From the IMG/VR virus record IMGVR_UViG_3300042406_000532, positions 1-27,554 of that record: 27,554 nt of DNA; one strand, written 5' to 3'. The translations under genes were made by a program, and so were the position numbers. Shown here one piece after another: positions 20,071 to 26,477 of this stretch. The notes beneath the pieces are model-generated. The model was not told the origin of the DNA, made no database searches, and was given only the letters and a program-made list of their open reading frames with translations. Each line of letters opens with the position of its first letter. Within the stretch, counting starts at the first letter, position 1. Source of the stretch: a virus.

Positions 20071-20079
20071 TGCTATTAT
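20071..20079 (+). promoter_or_regulatory. Extended -10 promoter for gp55
   Basis: The bases TGCTATTAT fit the extended -10 form TGnTATnnT of host sigma70-type polymerase. No good -35 lies 17 bases upstream, as is common for extended -10 promoters. Transcription would start near 20086, followed by a CGGAG ribosome site (20091-20095) and the ATG at 20107. Confidence 0.45.
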
Positions 20080-20106
20080 ATAACATATAACGGAGAATTC
20101 TAACTA

Positions 20107-20949
20107 ATGATTGTGCCTAAAATTAAGTATCTAACCAACAAAGATTTACTAAGAGAAATACATCTAAGCAAAAATACCTACAGTAGTTTCACAGATCCTG
20201 CATACGGAGAATACGATCTAATCGTTACTACCTTAGACAAACTGAACATCCGAACTATTGCAGAAGCCAAACGAAATAGGGCATCTAAAATGTCCAAAGC
20301 TGCGCACGAAGCAGCTGTGACCGCAGCTGGTAAAAAAATGCCTGCAAAAGAATTTGAAGTAGACTATCGCAAAGTGAAGAAACAAGATCTAGTTTTTCGT
20401 GTGATGACCTTTACACACATACCATTAGCGCCGGGCCGTAAGAAAACTCTTAAAAACACTGCTGACAGTCATGATAAAGTAAACTTCCCGCCTTTTCAGC
20501 ATTGGAAATATGACGACAACGACAACTTGATCTGTGTGGGCAAAAGTCATTGGAAAGGAGATCTAGATCGTGGAGAGTTTTCCAAAGATCACGGGCAAAT
20601 GACCAACGACCTAGCTCGCATGTTTATCAAGCTCTGTGAGAGATATGCCACTAGAGGCAACGTCAGGGGCTACACATACAATGATGAAATGAAAGGTCAA
20701 GCCATTCTTCAACTAACTCAAATAGGACTCCAATTCGATGAAAGTAAATCTGATAATCCTTTTGCTTACTATACTGCTGCTGTCACTAATTCATTCGTTA
20801 GAATTATCAACCTGGAGAAGCGCAATCAAAACATTCGAGACGACATTCTCGAAATGAATGGTATGAATCCTTCATGGACACGCCAAAACAGTGCCAATGG
20901 TGGTAAAAACGCTCCTGGCCCAGTCACTATCACAGATAGTTTAGATTGA
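20107..20949 (+). CDS. 55: Late-transcription sigma factor gp55
   Basis: The protein is 280 aa, against 185 aa for T4 gp55. The sigma region-2-like core is at about 165-245: MTNDLARMFIKLCERYATRG, YTYNDEMKGQAILQLTQIGL, QFDESKSDNPFAYYTAAVTN, and then SFVRIINLEKRNQN. The DxxKSxNPFAYYT block is the clearest gp55 signature. gp55 binds host RNA polymerase core with gp33 and the gp45 clamp to recognise TATAAATA promoters, several of which occur in this window. The first ~145 residues (PKIKYLTNKDLLREIHLSKN onward, basic and helical) have no counterpart in T4 gp55. Start chosen at 20107 with CGGAG eleven bases upstream. The gene opens the rightward cluster and ends 37 bases before gp47. Confidence 0.85.
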   Translation: MIVPKIKYLTNKDLLREIHLSKNTYSSFTDPAYGEYDLIVTTLDKLNIRTIAEAKRNRASKMSKAAHEAAVTAAGKKMPAKEFEVDYRKVKKQDLVFRVMTFTHIPLAPGRKKTLKNTADSHDKVNFPPFQHWKYDDNDNLICVGKSHWKGDLDRGEFSKDHGQMTNDLARMFIKLCERYATRGNVRGYTYNDEMKGQAILQLTQIGLQFDESKSDNPFAYYTAAVTNSFVRIINLEKRNQNIRDDILEMNGMNPSWTRQNSANGGKNAPGPVTITDSLD

Positions 20950-20951
20950 AC

Positions 20952-20980
20952 TTGACCTTACATTTACATTCTGTTATAAT
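20952..20980 (+). promoter_or_regulatory. Near-consensus sigma70 promoter of gp47/gp46
   Basis: TTGACC (20952-20957), a 17-base spacer and TATAAT (20975-20980) are seen, and the -10 is extended by TG at 20972-20973. Start of transcription is expected about seven bases after the -10, which is the A of the gp47 ATG at 20987. No Shine-Dalgarno is present between promoter and ATG, so the transcript may be leaderless. Confidence 0.8.
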
Positions 20981-20986
20981 TAATCT

Positions 20987-21997
20987 ATGAATCTCTTTAA
21001 GAAAGTTGCATGCTTCACTGACATACACTTTGGATTAAAATCCGGAAGTCGTACACACAATCAAGACTGCGAAGATTTCGTGTCTTGGTTCTGTGACACA
21101 GCTCGAGCACAAGGCTGCGAAACAGCTATATTTCTAGGTGACTGGCATCATAATCGCAGTACCACTGATGTCAGCACTATGAATTATACTGTGAGTAACT
21201 TAGAAAAACTCAGTCAGAGCTTTGAAAAAGTCTATTTCATTCTGGGCAATCACGATTTATTCTACAAAGACAAGCGTGAAATTAACTCTGTAGAGTTTAT
21301 GAGGTTGTTTCCTAACATTGTGCCCATACGTGAATTACACACAGAAGGCGATGTCACTATCATGCCTTGGCTGATAGGTGACGAATGGACCACGGTAAAA
21401 CAACTGAAAAGTAGATACATATTCGGTCATCTTGAACTGCCGCATTTTTACATGAATGCTATGGTGCAGATGCCTGATCACGGTCAGTTGCAGACTGGAC
21501 ATTTTCAGCATCAAGAATTGGTGTTTACTGGACACTTTCACAAGCGGCAACAAAAAGGCAATGTGGTTTACATAGGCAATGCATTTCCGCATAACTATGC
21601 AGATGCAGGTGATGATGATCGTGGCATGATGATCATGGATTGGGGCGGCAAGCCCGAATACCATTCTTGGCCTGATCAACCTATATATAGAACCTATAAG
21701 CTGAGTCAGATCATCGACACTCCAGACAAGTTGCTGCGTGAAAAGATGCATTGTCGTGTGACCATTGACTTGCCTATAACCTTTGAAGAAGCAAACTTCA
21801 TCAAAGAACAGTTTATGCCGCAGTATAAACTGCGTGAACTCATGCTGATTCCAGAAAAGGTAGAAGTAGAAAGTGCTGTTAATCCCATAGACATCACATT
21901 CGAATCAGTGGATACCATTGTGATGAATCAGATCAATAACATAGACAGCGATACCTATGACAAAAAACTACTGTTGGACATCTATAACGAACTATGA
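20987..21997 (+). CDS. 47: Recombination nuclease subunit gp47 (Mre11/SbcD-like)
   Basis: The protein is 336 aa, close to T4 gp47 (339 aa). All metallophosphoesterase motifs are present in order: D12-I-H14 in FTDIHFG, GDWHH (51-55), GNHD (87-90), GHLE (147-150) and TGHFHKRQ (181-188). With gp46 it forms the Mre11-Rad50-type complex that resects DNA ends for recombination-dependent replication, to which T4 late transcription is linked. The ATG follows directly on a strong promoter with no ribosome site, yet the DIH motif at residue 12 is where the family expects it, so the start is probably right. The stop overlaps the gp46 start as ATGA, indicating coupled translation and a stoichiometric pair. 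Confidence 0.95.
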   Translation: MNLFKKVACFTDIHFGLKSGSRTHNQDCEDFVSWFCDTARAQGCETAIFLGDWHHNRSTTDVSTMNYTVSNLEKLSQSFEKVYFILGNHDLFYKDKREINSVEFMRLFPNIVPIRELHTEGDVTIMPWLIGDEWTTVKQLKSRYIFGHLELPHFYMNAMVQMPDHGQLQTGHFQHQELVFTGHFHKRQQKGNVVYIGNAFPHNYADAGDDDRGMMIMDWGGKPEYHSWPDQPIYRTYKLSQIIDTPDKLLREKMHCRVTIDLPITFEEANFIKEQFMPQYKLRELMLIPEKVEVESAVNPIDITFESVDTIVMNQINNIDSDTYDKKLLLDIYNEL

Positions 21998-23772
21998 TTA
22001 AAATCAACAATCTCACAGTACGCAACTTCATGAGCGTGGGCAATCAGACCCAGGCCATAGATTTTGATCGCGGACAACTTACTTTGGTCTTAGGTGAAAA
22101 CTTGGACCTAGGTGGCGATGACTCGGGTGCTAGAAACGGCACAGGTAAGACCACTATCATCAACGGATTGAGCTATGCTATCTATGGCCAGGCTTTAACC
22201 AACATCAAGCGTGACAATCTTATTAACAAGATCAACTGTAAAGGCATGCTGTGTACAGTGACTTTTGAAAAAGATGGTGTCAAGTATCATATTGAGCGAG
22301 GTCGCAAGCCTAATTTACTGAGATTCAGTATCAATGATCAGGAACAAGAACTTAGCGACCTCGACGAAAGTCAAGGCGACAGCAGAGAAACACAAAAGGC
22401 CATTGAAGAAGTGTTTGGCATGAAACACGAAATGTTCAAACATCTCATTGCTTTAAACACCTACACAGAACCGTTCTTGAGCATGAAGGCTGCAGATCAA
22501 CGTGCTATTATCGAACAGCTGTTGGGCATTACCATACTTTCAGAAAAAGCAGAAGCACTTAAAGATGCAATCAGGATCAGCAAAGACAGTATTGCAACAG
22601 AAAACACAAGAATAGAAACTGTCAAAGCCAGTAACGAAAGAATACAACAAAGCATAGAGTCGCTGATACGCAAACAACGCATGTGGGAAGAACAGAAAGA
22701 AACTGCTCTGACCAATTTGCTTAAAAGCATAGATCGACTCAGCGACATTGACATCGATCAAGAAATAGTAAATCAGCGAGCTTTGGCAGATTGGAATACA
22801 AACAAAAAAGAACACGAAAGTCTAGCATCACTGAGTGCTAAACAAACTTCAGCTTTGGAAAAAGAACAGCGTATTCTAGACAAACTGGAACGAGAATTAG
22901 TCAGTCTAACAGAACACAAATGTCATACCTGCGGACAAGAGCTGCACGATACCAAGCATAATGAAATCATGTCTGCTAAGTCTGCACAGATTGAAGAAAG
23001 CCGTGGCGCTATCAACGAACATCTTGAAGAGCTCAGTGTGATCACTGAAGCAATATCGCTGCTAGGCGATCTTGGAGCATGTCCCTCAGTGATCTACGAC
23101 AGTTTAGAAGCAGCATTGAATCATAAAAATACTCTAGACAGCCTAGAACGTGACATTACAATCAAGACAGCAGAAGAAAATCCCTATGATGATCAGATCG
23201 TTGAACTCAAAGAAACAGCCGTACAGGAAATAGATTGGAACGGACTCAACGAGTTGGTGCGTGTTAAAGATCACCAAGAGTTCTTGCACAAGTTATTGAC
23301 CAACAAAGATAGTTTTGTTCGCAAACGAATAATAGATCAGAATCTTGCGTTCTTGAATCAACGCTTGACCTACTATTTGGACAAGATCGGATTGCCTCAC
23401 ACCGTGGAGTTTCAGAATGATTTAACTGTGGTTATCACACAGCTAGGACAAGATCTAGATTTTGACAATCTAAGCCGTGGAGAACGTAACAGATTGATCT
23501 TATCTTTGTCGTGGGCGTTCCGTGATGTGTGGGAAAATCTATACACCAGTATTAATTTGTTGTTTATCGACGAACTTGTGGATTCGGGCATGGATGCTAG
23601 TGGCGTTGAATCCAGTATTGCTGTGTTGAAACGCATGACTCGTGAGCGTGACAAGAATGTGTTCTTGATTTCACATAGAGATGATTTGACCAGTCGTGTT
23701 AATCACGTGCTGAAAGTGATCAAAGAAAATGGATTCACTAGTTATAGCAATGACATAGAGATTATGGCATGA
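21994..23772 (+). CDS. 46: Recombination nuclease subunit gp46 (Rad50/SbcC-like ATPase)
   Basis: The protein is 592 aa; T4 gp46 is 560 aa. Walker A is GARNGTGKTT (45-54), preceded by NFMSVGN near the N-terminus as in SMC/Rad50 proteins. Two coiled-coil arms (about 185-305 and 320-460, rich in Lys/Glu/Ile/Leu) flank the zinc-hook motif CHTCGQEL with C310 and C313. The ABC signature LSRGERNR is at 493-500, Walker B NLLFIDELVDSGMD from 521, and the switch region LISHRDD near 565. The hook should dimerise two molecules, and ATP binding opens and closes the head over gp47. Both ends overlap neighbours by four bases (ATGA), so it is the middle of a coupled gp47-gp46-72-aa unit. Confidence 0.95.
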   Translation: MIKINNLTVRNFMSVGNQTQAIDFDRGQLTLVLGENLDLGGDDSGARNGTGKTTIINGLSYAIYGQALTNIKRDNLINKINCKGMLCTVTFEKDGVKYHIERGRKPNLLRFSINDQEQELSDLDESQGDSRETQKAIEEVFGMKHEMFKHLIALNTYTEPFLSMKAADQRAIIEQLLGITILSEKAEALKDAIRISKDSIATENTRIETVKASNERIQQSIESLIRKQRMWEEQKETALTNLLKSIDRLSDIDIDQEIVNQRALADWNTNKKEHESLASLSAKQTSALEKEQRILDKLERELVSLTEHKCHTCGQELHDTKHNEIMSAKSAQIEESRGAINEHLEELSVITEAISLLGDLGACPSVIYDSLEAALNHKNTLDSLERDITIKTAEENPYDDQIVELKETAVQEIDWNGLNELVRVKDHQEFLHKLLTNKDSFVRKRIIDQNLAFLNQRLTYYLDKIGLPHTVEFQNDLTVVITQLGQDLDFDNLSRGERNRLILSLSWAFRDVWENLYTSINLLFIDELVDSGMDASGVESSIAVLKRMTRERDKNVFLISHRDDLTSRVNHVLKVIKENGFTSYSNDIEIMA

Positions 23773-23987
23773 GTTCGGACGCACACGATCGTATGATCCA
23801 TGCCTTTCAAGAATACTTTAAATGGCAGGATCGATTTCATCACAAAAAATCCAACGAAGCAGGTATCAAAGCAAGATCATGGCTATCAGAAATACGCACA
23901 CAGGCATCAATCATAAGAGTAGAAATACAAGATAAACGAAAGGCACAGCGAGAATCCAGAAAAGGCATGAGAGGCAAGAAGCTTTAA
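23769..23987 (+). CDS. Small conserved-looking protein of unknown function, 72 aa
   Basis: I do not recognise a named family. The protein is strongly charged and predicted helical: aromatic-rich HAFQEYFKWQDRFHHKK, then SNEAGIKARSWLSEIRTQA, and a very basic C-terminus (RKAQRESRKGMRGKKL). There are no cysteines and no membrane segment. Its start overlaps the gp46 stop as ATGA, so it is translated with the recombination genes. The basic tail would suit nucleic-acid or protein binding. A role as a small accessory factor in recombination or late transcription is possible but is only inference from position. Confidence 0.65.
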   Translation: MSSDAHDRMIHAFQEYFKWQDRFHHKKSNEAGIKARSWLSEIRTQASIIRVEIQDKRKAQRESRKGMRGKKL

Positions 23988-23998
23988 CTAATTAAAGA

Positions 23999-24433
23999 GT
24001 GCAATGGACGTTTCAAAATCAAATAATAGACGAAATACCAGAAGGCTATATTGGCTTTGTTTATATAATCACGAATAAAACTACCGGACAGAAGTACATA
24101 GGCAAGAAACTAGCACAATTCAAACGCACTAAACCCCCACTCAAAGGCAAAAAACTCAAAAGAAGAAGTGTAGTAGAAAGCGATTGGCGAGAATACTATG
24201 GTTCATCTGACAGGTTAAACGCAGACGTCCAATCATTAGGTCCGGAAAACTTCACAAGAGAAATACTTTACCTTTGTAAATCCAAGGCAGAACTCAGTTA
24301 TTTAGAGGCAAGAGAACAGTTTGAACGCAGAGTTTTAGAAACTGATGACTATTATAATGGCATTATAAACGTCAGAGTCGGCGGTTCAAACATACTTAGA
24401 CAGCGTCTACTAGAACAATCTCAGGCAAAATAA
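23999..24433 (+). CDS. GIY-YIG-type nuclease (divergent), 144 aa
   Basis: The start is GTG at 23999, giving 144 aa. The N-terminal motif FVYIITN (20-26) followed by KYIGKK (32-37) matches the first two strands of the GIY-YIG fold, with GIY replaced by FVY. The block ESDWREYYGSS near residue 61 and the helix with SYLEAREQF near residue 100 hold the expected conserved aromatic and glutamate positions. It is a stand-alone enzyme with no intron or DNA-binding tail visible. Proteins of this shape are frequent in T4-like phages and are usually annotated as putative endonucleases; a mobile (homing) role or host-DNA cleavage is not shown here. It is eleven bases after the 72-aa gene and is the last gene before the structured non-coding region. 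Confidence 0.7.
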   Translation: MQWTFQNQIIDEIPEGYIGFVYIITNKTTGQKYIGKKLAQFKRTKPPLKGKKLKRRSVVESDWREYYGSSDRLNADVQSLGPENFTREILYLCKSKAELSYLEAREQFERRVLETDDYYNGIINVRVGGSNILRQRLLEQSQAK

Positions 24434-24621
24434 AGCGGTTTTTTGGCTAGCGCAGGCTTAATTTCGTGCGCTCTAAACCTGGTCTACGTGTACACAGGGA
24501 TGGAAAACCTTGCCGCAAAGGTGCTTAACCACTACCCGAAAGGATGACGATCGCTACTAAGACCTGCGATTTGGTTATTTGAAAAGAAAAACAAGGCAAA
24601 AAGAAGGGAGAAATACCCTAC

Positions 24622-24653
24622 GTGTGTGCATTTGTTAGCGTAAATGTATACAC
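24622..24653 (+). other. 12-bp hairpin in the non-coding region
   Basis: GTGTGTGCATTT pairs with AAATGTATACAC over all twelve positions, including two G-U wobbles, around an eight-base loop. Wobble pairs mean it is better as RNA than as a DNA palindrome, and as written only the plus-strand RNA benefits. Confidence 0.6.
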
Positions 24654-24749
24654 CGCCGTCGTATAAAGACGCAGCTCGAGGTACCGGATGACCGCCTCTG
24701 TAATGCTGTAACGCTAGAGTGTACTGTGCAACTCGCATAATGCTCTTAT

Positions 24750-24770
24750 CTTTGCCCGGCCTGGGCAAAG
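24750..24770 (+). other. 8-bp GC-rich hairpin in the non-coding region
   Basis: CTTTGCCC and GGGCAAAG are perfect complements around the five-base loop GGCCT. It is not followed by a T run, so it is not a usual terminator. Confidence 0.6.
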
Positions 24771-24870
24771 TGTGACTGAACAATCTGCATAATACTTGAA
24801 TTGCTTCGCAATTACAATGTCAATAATTATTAAAAAGAAGACAAAGGCGTTGAGCGACAAGCGAAAACGC

Positions 24871-24892
24871 AAACGAGCGAAAGCTCGTTTTT
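24871..24892 (+). terminator. Rho-independent terminator with GNRA loop
   Basis: AAACGAGC and GCTCGTTT form an eight-base stem around the tetraloop GAAA, continuing into a short T run (24888-24892). It would end rightward transcripts from gp55/gp47 and from the structured region, just before the late promoter of the next unit. Confidence 0.75.
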
Positions 24893-24900
24893 AATAAATA
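24892..24900 (+). promoter_or_regulatory. T4-type late promoter for the 299-aa gene
   Basis: TAATAAATA, identical to the nonamer before gp48 on the other strand, begins in the last base of the terminator and ends 28 bases before the ATG at 24929, the same distance as at gp48. Confidence 0.7.
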
Positions 24901-24928
24901 AAGTTATACCTAATAGGAATGCCTTGAT

Positions 24929-25828
24929 ATGAGAATTAACGAACTATTAACTGAATCACAACTTGAACAGCTAGACGAAGGGCCAATAAGCCGTGGAATA
25001 GGCAAATTTGTAGGTGGTGTTGCTAAAGGCGTAGGAGCTGTAGCTGGCGGTGTAGTAGGTGCTGGACGTGCTCTTAAGAAAGGGTATCAGACCGGCAAAG
25101 CTGTGGTAGGTGATGATCCTGATCCTAATGCAGGACAGCCTGGCTATACTGACCCTGCTCCTTCTACACCTCCTCCAACAGCACAGGATATCAATGCACA
25201 AGGACCTGCTGGCTCGGCGCTAGCAAAAACCACAGCAGTTGTAGATAAACAGCAAGCTCAGTCACAAGAAAAAGCCAATCAAACTGTGTACGCACAGGTT
25301 AAAGCCAACGTAAACAAATTAGATAAAAAAGGCAAGCAACGAATTTTGCAATTGCTGCAGAAATCAGTAGCAGCTCCTGTACCTAAAGCACCACCGGCAA
25401 CAACAGCAGCACCTGAACCAACAACAGCAGTAGAGCCGGCTGCGGCAACAACAGCAGCACCTGAACCAACAACAGCAGTAGAGCCAGCTGCGGCAACAAC
25501 AGCAGCACCTGAACCAACAACATTACCAGCTGACAATTCCAATCAACAGCAAACTAAGAAAAGAGGTGGTAGAGTAAAAGGCGCTGGTCCAAGTATGACA
25601 CCAAGTGCCGTACGTAGACGTGAAACTAGAGCAGCAGCTGCCAAACAATCCAAAGTTGGCAATGCAGTGATGGGTAATATGGCAAATCAATTATCTCAAC
25701 AAAACGCCAGTAAGATCAATTACGGAAATGCATTGTCAGAAGCATTAGCAGCTCGTGTGGAAATGCACAAGCAGAAAATATTTGAAACTGGATTATCAAA
25801 GGGCACTATCAGCGTGTTTAGAAAATGA
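24929..25828 (+). CDS. Candidate internal head protein with T4-like N-terminal tag, 299 aa
   Basis: No family is recognised. The N-terminus MRINELLTES resembles the capsid-targeting tag of T4 internal proteins (MKTYQEFIAE), which the gp21 protease cuts after a (L/I)-x-E motif; here LTE would be the site after residue 9. Then follow a glycine-rich hydrophobic helix (about 22-50, GGVAKGVGAVAGGVVGAG), a Pro/Ala-rich stretch, a helical block KLDKKGKQRILQLLQKSVAA, a 16-residue ATTAAPEPTTAVEPAA repeat (two full copies and a partial one), and a basic Arg/Lys-rich region (TKKRGGRVKGAG, VRRRETRAAAAKQ). A small basic, flexible protein packed with DNA and perhaps ejected fits all of this but is inference. 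It lies behind a late promoter and overlaps the next gene by ATGA. Confidence 0.7.
   Translation: MRINELLTESQLEQLDEGPISRGIGKFVGGVAKGVGAVAGGVVGAGRALKKGYQTGKAVVGDDPDPNAGQPGYTDPAPSTPPPTAQDINAQGPAGSALAKTTAVVDKQQAQSQEKANQTVYAQVKANVNKLDKKGKQRILQLLQKSVAAPVPKAPPATTAAPEPTTAVEPAAATTAAPEPTTAVEPAAATTAAPEPTTLPADNSNQQQTKKRGGRVKGAGPSMTPSAVRRRETRAAAAKQSKVGNAVMGNMANQLSQQNASKINYGNALSEALAARVEMHKQKIFETGLSKGTISVFRK
25397..25522 (+). repeat. 48-bp in-frame tandem repeat (2 full copies plus 30 bp)
   Basis: Units start at 25397, 25445 and 25493. Copies 1 and 2 differ by one base (GAGCCG against GAGCCA) in the proline codon of VEPA. The length is a multiple of three, so copy number can change without a frameshift. 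It encodes an Ala/Thr/Pro/Glu linker. Confidence 0.9.
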
Positions 25829-26250
25829 AAATACGTGACATTGTAGTAGAAGTCGGACCAGTGGCCTACGAGAAAGGCAAGTCCAAGATGGACAAAGTAT
25901 TAAGTCCTAGTAAATGGCTAGACGGCACCAACGCCAAGATACAGTATGACAAAGGTGCAGACAAGATGGATAAGCTATTGACTCCGTCTAGATGGTTTGA
26001 ACCTAGTGGTACTAAATCATCTAAAACTAAATCTGATTCAGCACCCACCGATAATAACGAACTTAAGACCCTGATTGATCAAGCCATGTCCGGTAAGCCG
26101 TTGGACACAGCAGGCCTACAGAAATTAAGAATTCATCGTGCAGATATCAGCGATGAAGAAGTAGGTGCTACTGTTGACAAAGTGCTGCGAGGCAGTCCTC
26201 TTGACAGTCAAGACTTATTTGCTCTAAAGTCTTATAGAAACACACTCTAA
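25825..26250 (+). CDS. Second tagged small protein with two internal duplications, 141 aa
   Basis: No family is recognised. The N-terminus MKIRDIVVE aligns without gaps to MRINELLTE of the upstream protein (M-R/K-I-N/R-E/D-L/I-L/V-T/V-E), suggesting a shared targeting or protease-processing tag. Residues 15-34 and 41-60 are repeats of one another (Y-E/D-KG...KMDK-V/L-L-S/T-PS-K/R-W). Residues 84-105 and 117-138 form a second repeat pair, each with (S/R)GxPLD-x3-L-x2-L and a closing Arg. A Ser/Thr/Lys-rich linker separates the pairs. The start overlaps the previous stop as ATGA and its stop codon overlaps the stop of the gene on the opposite strand. Both tagged genes are thus one late unit; packaging into the head is inferred. 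Confidence 0.7.
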   Translation: MKIRDIVVEVGPVAYEKGKSKMDKVLSPSKWLDGTNAKIQYDKGADKMDKLLTPSRWFEPSGTKSSKTKSDSAPTDNNELKTLIDQAMSGKPLDTAGLQKLRIHRADISDEEVGATVDKVLRGSPLDSQDLFALKSYRNTL

Positions 26251-26477
26251 AAGAAAGGCAGTCCTGTTTTTCTTGTAGTTTCGAGATTTTCTTTAACAAT
26301 CTCTGCAATTATTTCTCGCTCGTCCCAGCTCATGTGCATGACTTCAGCAAAACTTAGTCCACGCATATACCAACACAGTTTCATGCATTCTTTTTTGAGA
26401 TCCTTGCCTTCTTTGTCTAAGCGATCAGATTCTCGTAAAATCTCCGGCAAGGACAGCGTTAAGATTTTACGGCGAAA
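26247..26477 (-). CDS. -1 frame extension of the gp26-like gene (C-terminal part of probable frameshift product)
   Basis: This frame is open from 26507 to the TAG at 26249-26247. From the proposed slip it adds 76 residues: FRRKILTLSLPEILRES, a charged helix, CMKLCWYMRGLSFAEVMHMS, WDEREIIAEIVKENLETT and a closing GLPFF. The first in-frame start codon after the upstream stop is a TTG at 26450 with no Shine-Dalgarno, and the first ATG comes 21 codons later inside the conserved-looking part. Independent initiation is therefore poor, while a slippery heptamer and hairpin at the junction offer a way in by -1 frameshifting. The well-kept WYMRG...WDERE block suggests a real protein domain. If translated as a fusion the total is 358 aa. 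I know of no function; by analogy with lambda GT it could recruit tail or hub subunits. Confidence 0.65.
   Translation of the reverse strand, partial: FRRKILTLSLPEILRESDRLDKEGKDLKKECMKLCWYMRGLSFAEVMHMSWDEREIIAEIVKENLETTRKTGLPFF
26434..26471 (-). promoter_or_regulatory. Frameshift-stimulating hairpin
   Basis: On the minus strand CGTAAAATCT (26471-26462) and AGATTTTACG (26443-26434) are perfect 10-bp complements around an 18-base loop that contains the zero-frame stop TAA (26461-26459). No T run follows, so it is not a terminator. It begins five bases after the slippery heptamer, the distance expected for stimulating -1 frameshifting. Confidence 0.7.

Larger units (their letters stand above)
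24434..24892 (+). ncRNA. Candidate structured non-coding RNA region
   Basis: About 460 bases without a convincing gene. Several independent stems can be drawn: AGCGCA/TGCGCT (24449-24454 with 24467-24472), GGTTTT/AAAACC (24437-24442 with 24504-24509), CCTG/CAGG (24478-24498), AGGG/CCCT (24605-24619), a 12-bp hairpin at 24622-24653, CTTTGCCC/GGGCAAAG (24750-24770), AATTGC/GCAATT (24799-24813) and the terminator at 24871-24892. GC is locally higher than in the flanks. The plus strand is assumed because genes on both sides and the terminator read rightward. I found no tRNA cloverleaf. The 5' end is unknown and no RNA family was recognised. Confidence 0.4.

Noticed and set aside
24439-24444. Six-T run after the GIY-YIG gene as a terminator
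   Set aside because: No stem precedes the T run; the T's pair better with AAAACC at 24504-24509 inside the structured region.
24532-24783. 83-aa minus-strand ORF in the non-coding region
   Set aside because: No ribosome site, no neighbour on that strand, odd composition (FFF runs, Pro/His/Tyr mix) and it covers strong hairpins. More likely a chance ORF opposite a structured RNA.
24434-24892. tRNA or tmRNA gene in the gap
   Set aside because: I looked for a T-arm with GGTTCGAATCC-like sequence, a cloverleaf and a CCA end and found none.
26450-26450. TTG as an independent start of the 67-codon ORF
   Set aside because: No purine-rich ribosome site upstream, and the reading frame is open back through the slip site, so frameshifting is the better explanation. 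Coupled reinitiation after the stop at 26459 cannot be fully excluded.
26434-26471. Hairpin read as a transcription terminator
   Set aside because: No T run on either strand after the stem, it lies inside an open -1 frame, and it sits at the exact distance from a slippery site expected for frameshifting.
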